Source: Parvularcula sp964219355 (GTDB taxonomy: Bacteria > Pseudomonadota > Alphaproteobacteria > Caulobacterales > Parvularculaceae). Taken from it: a stretch of DNA of 64,000 nucleotides. Positions 63,023 through 64,000 of the stretch are shown here, piece after piece. How positions within the stretch are numbered: position 1 is the stretch's first letter; each line of letters starts with the position of its first letter. The stretch spans positions 930,001-994,000 of the forward strand of contig CAXPOZ010000001.1 of assembly GCA_964219355.1 (NCBI GenBank), read 5' to 3'. The position numbers were made by a program, and so were the translations under genes. Below the pieces are notes generated by a model. It did no database searches. It saw only the letters and a list, made by a program, of their open reading frames with translations, and was not told the DNA's origin.

Positions 63023-63072
63023 AACGGTAACCGTTAAGTTTGTGCCCGTCCAGCATCACTGATGTTCTGGAC
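63023..63072. promoter_or_regulatory. Two adjacent dyads in the cyclase/porin divergent promoter
   Basis: AACGGT-A-ACCGTT (63023-63035) is a perfect 13-base dyad. Just beyond, GTCCAG (48-53 of 63000) with CTGGAC (63067-63072), and inside it CATCA (63054-63058) with TGATG (63060-63064), form a second symmetrical element. Both lie in the 163-base gap between divergent starts 62989 and 63153, a sensible place for operators. Confidence 0.4.
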
Positions 63073-63152
63073 TTCCCATTTTAGGGTTATGTCGTTGACG
63101 GCACACACCCCAGAGGGGTACGAAAGAGCAGCAGTCAGCGGGGGAGAAAACC

Positions 63153-64000
63153 GTGGGGGTTTTCAAGCACGTCATCACGATTTCGCTGGCAACAGCGACG
63201 TCGCTTTGTATTTCCGGAATCAGCAACGCCTCGGCGCAGGAAGAGATCACCTTCCAGCAGGTGTTGAACAATCCATCCGACCAGCAGCTCAATATCACTT
63301 ACGCCCAGCAGCGCGTCGAAGCCGGCGACCTTCTCGCCGCCGCCGCTACGCTGGAGCGTCTGCTGATTGATGAGCCGAACTGGGATGAAGCCCGGCTGCT
63401 TTATGCCAGCGTGCTCTTCCAGCTTGGGGATTACACCGCCGCGAAACGCGAAGCGGACCTCCTCGAAGGCCGCGACTTCTCCGCAGATACGCTGGCTGAG
63501 GTCGAACGCTATCGCACGGCCTCCAATGAGAAGACACAGCGCACGAGGATTTCCGGTCGTGTTTCTGCGGGCCTTGGCTATGACGAAAATGCGGGTTCCC
63601 AACTCGCCGAAGATGGGCTGACGATTGAAAGTGTCGATCAGTTCTCTCTGGTCCTTCGGGGCCGCGCCAAAGTCGAACACGACCTCAGTGACACGAGCGA
63701 GCTTCGCCTGTTCGGTGAGGGCGATGCCTATTTCAAACAGTTTGAGGATGACGAATTCTCGGAATTCCTGATTGCCAGCGCCCGCGCGGGTGTGGCCGGG
63801 GAGACCGGCCTTATGGACTGGCGCGCAAACGTGTCCGGTCGGACTGTCATCATCGGCGGTGATGGATATCTGGATGAGCTTGGCGTTCAAGCGCGGATCA
63901 TGCGGGACTTCACCCCGCGGACACGCGGGACCCTCCAGGTTGGATACCATGACCAGAATTACTCAAACGTCTTTGGCACCGGCGACAATTCGGACTTCCG
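63153..64000 (+). CDS. TPR-containing outer-membrane beta-barrel protein (3' end missing)
   Basis: The frame is open from GTG 63153 to the window end (282 codons seen). GGGGGAG lies seven to eight bases before the GTG. A signal peptide (VITISLATATSLCISGISNASA) is followed by two TPR-like helix pairs (about 45-105: AGDLLAAAATLERLLIDEP, LYASVLFQLGDYTAAKREA), then alternating strands from about residue 130 (ISGRVSAGLGYDENAG onward). This resembles surface-assembly barrels with an N-terminal TPR domain. It is divergent from the CHASE2 cyclase gene, a pairing I believe recurs in alphaproteobacteria. The C-terminal barrel end is not visible. Confidence 0.8.
   Translation, partial: MGVFKHVITISLATATSLCISGISNASAQEEITFQQVLNNPSDQQLNITYAQQRVEAGDLLAAAATLERLLIDEPNWDEARLLYASVLFQLGDYTAAKREADLLEGRDFSADTLAEVERYRTASNEKTQRTRISGRVSAGLGYDENAGSQLAEDGLTIESVDQFSLVLRGRAKVEHDLSDTSELRLFGEGDAYFKQFEDDEFSEFLIASARAGVAGETGLMDWRANVSGRTVIIGGDGYLDELGVQARIMRDFTPRTRGTLQVGYHDQNYSNVFGTGDNSDF

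Noticed and set aside
63020..63037. CtrA binding site (TTAA-N7-TTAA)
   Set aside because: The two TTAA elements are ten bases apart rather than seven.
63135..63950. Minus-strand 271-codon frame at the right end
   Set aside because: The plus strand encodes a signal peptide, TPRs and barrel strands in a frame that stays open to the edge.

Overview
The window reads as a chromosomal segment of a GC-rich Gram-negative alphaproteobacterium. Evidence for this: the conserved rnd-lptC-lptA-lptB-rpoN-hpf-ptsN block, a DUF1150 gene, two-fold dCTP deaminase and DUF2125 genes typical of the class, an HWE-family histidine kinase, Entner-Doudoroff KDPG aldolase, and cytochrome c maturation genes of the CcmF/CcmH type. 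A marine Caulobacterales/Parvularculales-like lineage is plausible, but that is only a guess. I saw no tRNA, rRNA, CRISPR array, insertion sequence or integrase.

Layout. 1-1094: 3' part of an OLD-like ABC/TOPRIM ATPase, the most foreign-looking gene, followed by a repeat-like hairpin-rich spacer. 1423-18323: housekeeping (radA, a PAS-HWE kinase with its receiver partner, cvpA-purF, plsC, hisC, gloB, pdeM, dcd, apaG, trkH) with small conserved unknowns. 18328-21336: phoR-phoU-phoB on the minus strand without the Pst transporter. 21426-28403: pyk-eda, a VOC protein, an M20 amidohydrolase, a regulator/membrane pair, an alpha/beta hydrolase and trpS. 28532-32696: three tandem paralogous proteins made almost entirely of RTX calcium-binding repeats. 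32751-38638: polysaccharide export (M23 lipoprotein, GumC/Wzc tyrosine autokinase, beta-barrel, short Wza/GumB-like protein, uppP) without glycosyltransferases. 38831-44726: DUF1150 and the ptsN-hpf-rpoN-lptBAC-rnd block. 44894-51772: a 2292-residue putative secreted surface protein with two seven-bladed FG-GAP propellers. 51912-64000: the most unusual region.

The 51912-62989 region is a minus-strand series: CHASE2 nucleotide cyclase, class III cyclic-nucleotide phosphodiesterase, an 814-residue flavoprotein carrying two cyclic-nucleotide-binding domains and four ferredoxin-type cysteine groups, a histidine-rich membrane cytochrome b-like protein, a fusion of a cytoplasmic FHA domain, one membrane helix and a periplasmic decaheme cytochrome c, then ccmF and ccmH. 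The last five genes overlap or are about 10 bases apart. The parts list predicts a second-messenger-gated electron path from NAD(P)H across the inner membrane to periplasmic hemes, with synthesis and breakdown of the messenger encoded alongside. This is the best candidate for an undescribed system here. A divergent TPR/beta-barrel outer-membrane protein runs off the right end.

Cell-surface genes dominate the middle and right (RTX trio, polysaccharide export, giant propeller protein, LPS transport). No type I secretion exporter is present for the RTX-bearing proteins, so it must lie elsewhere.
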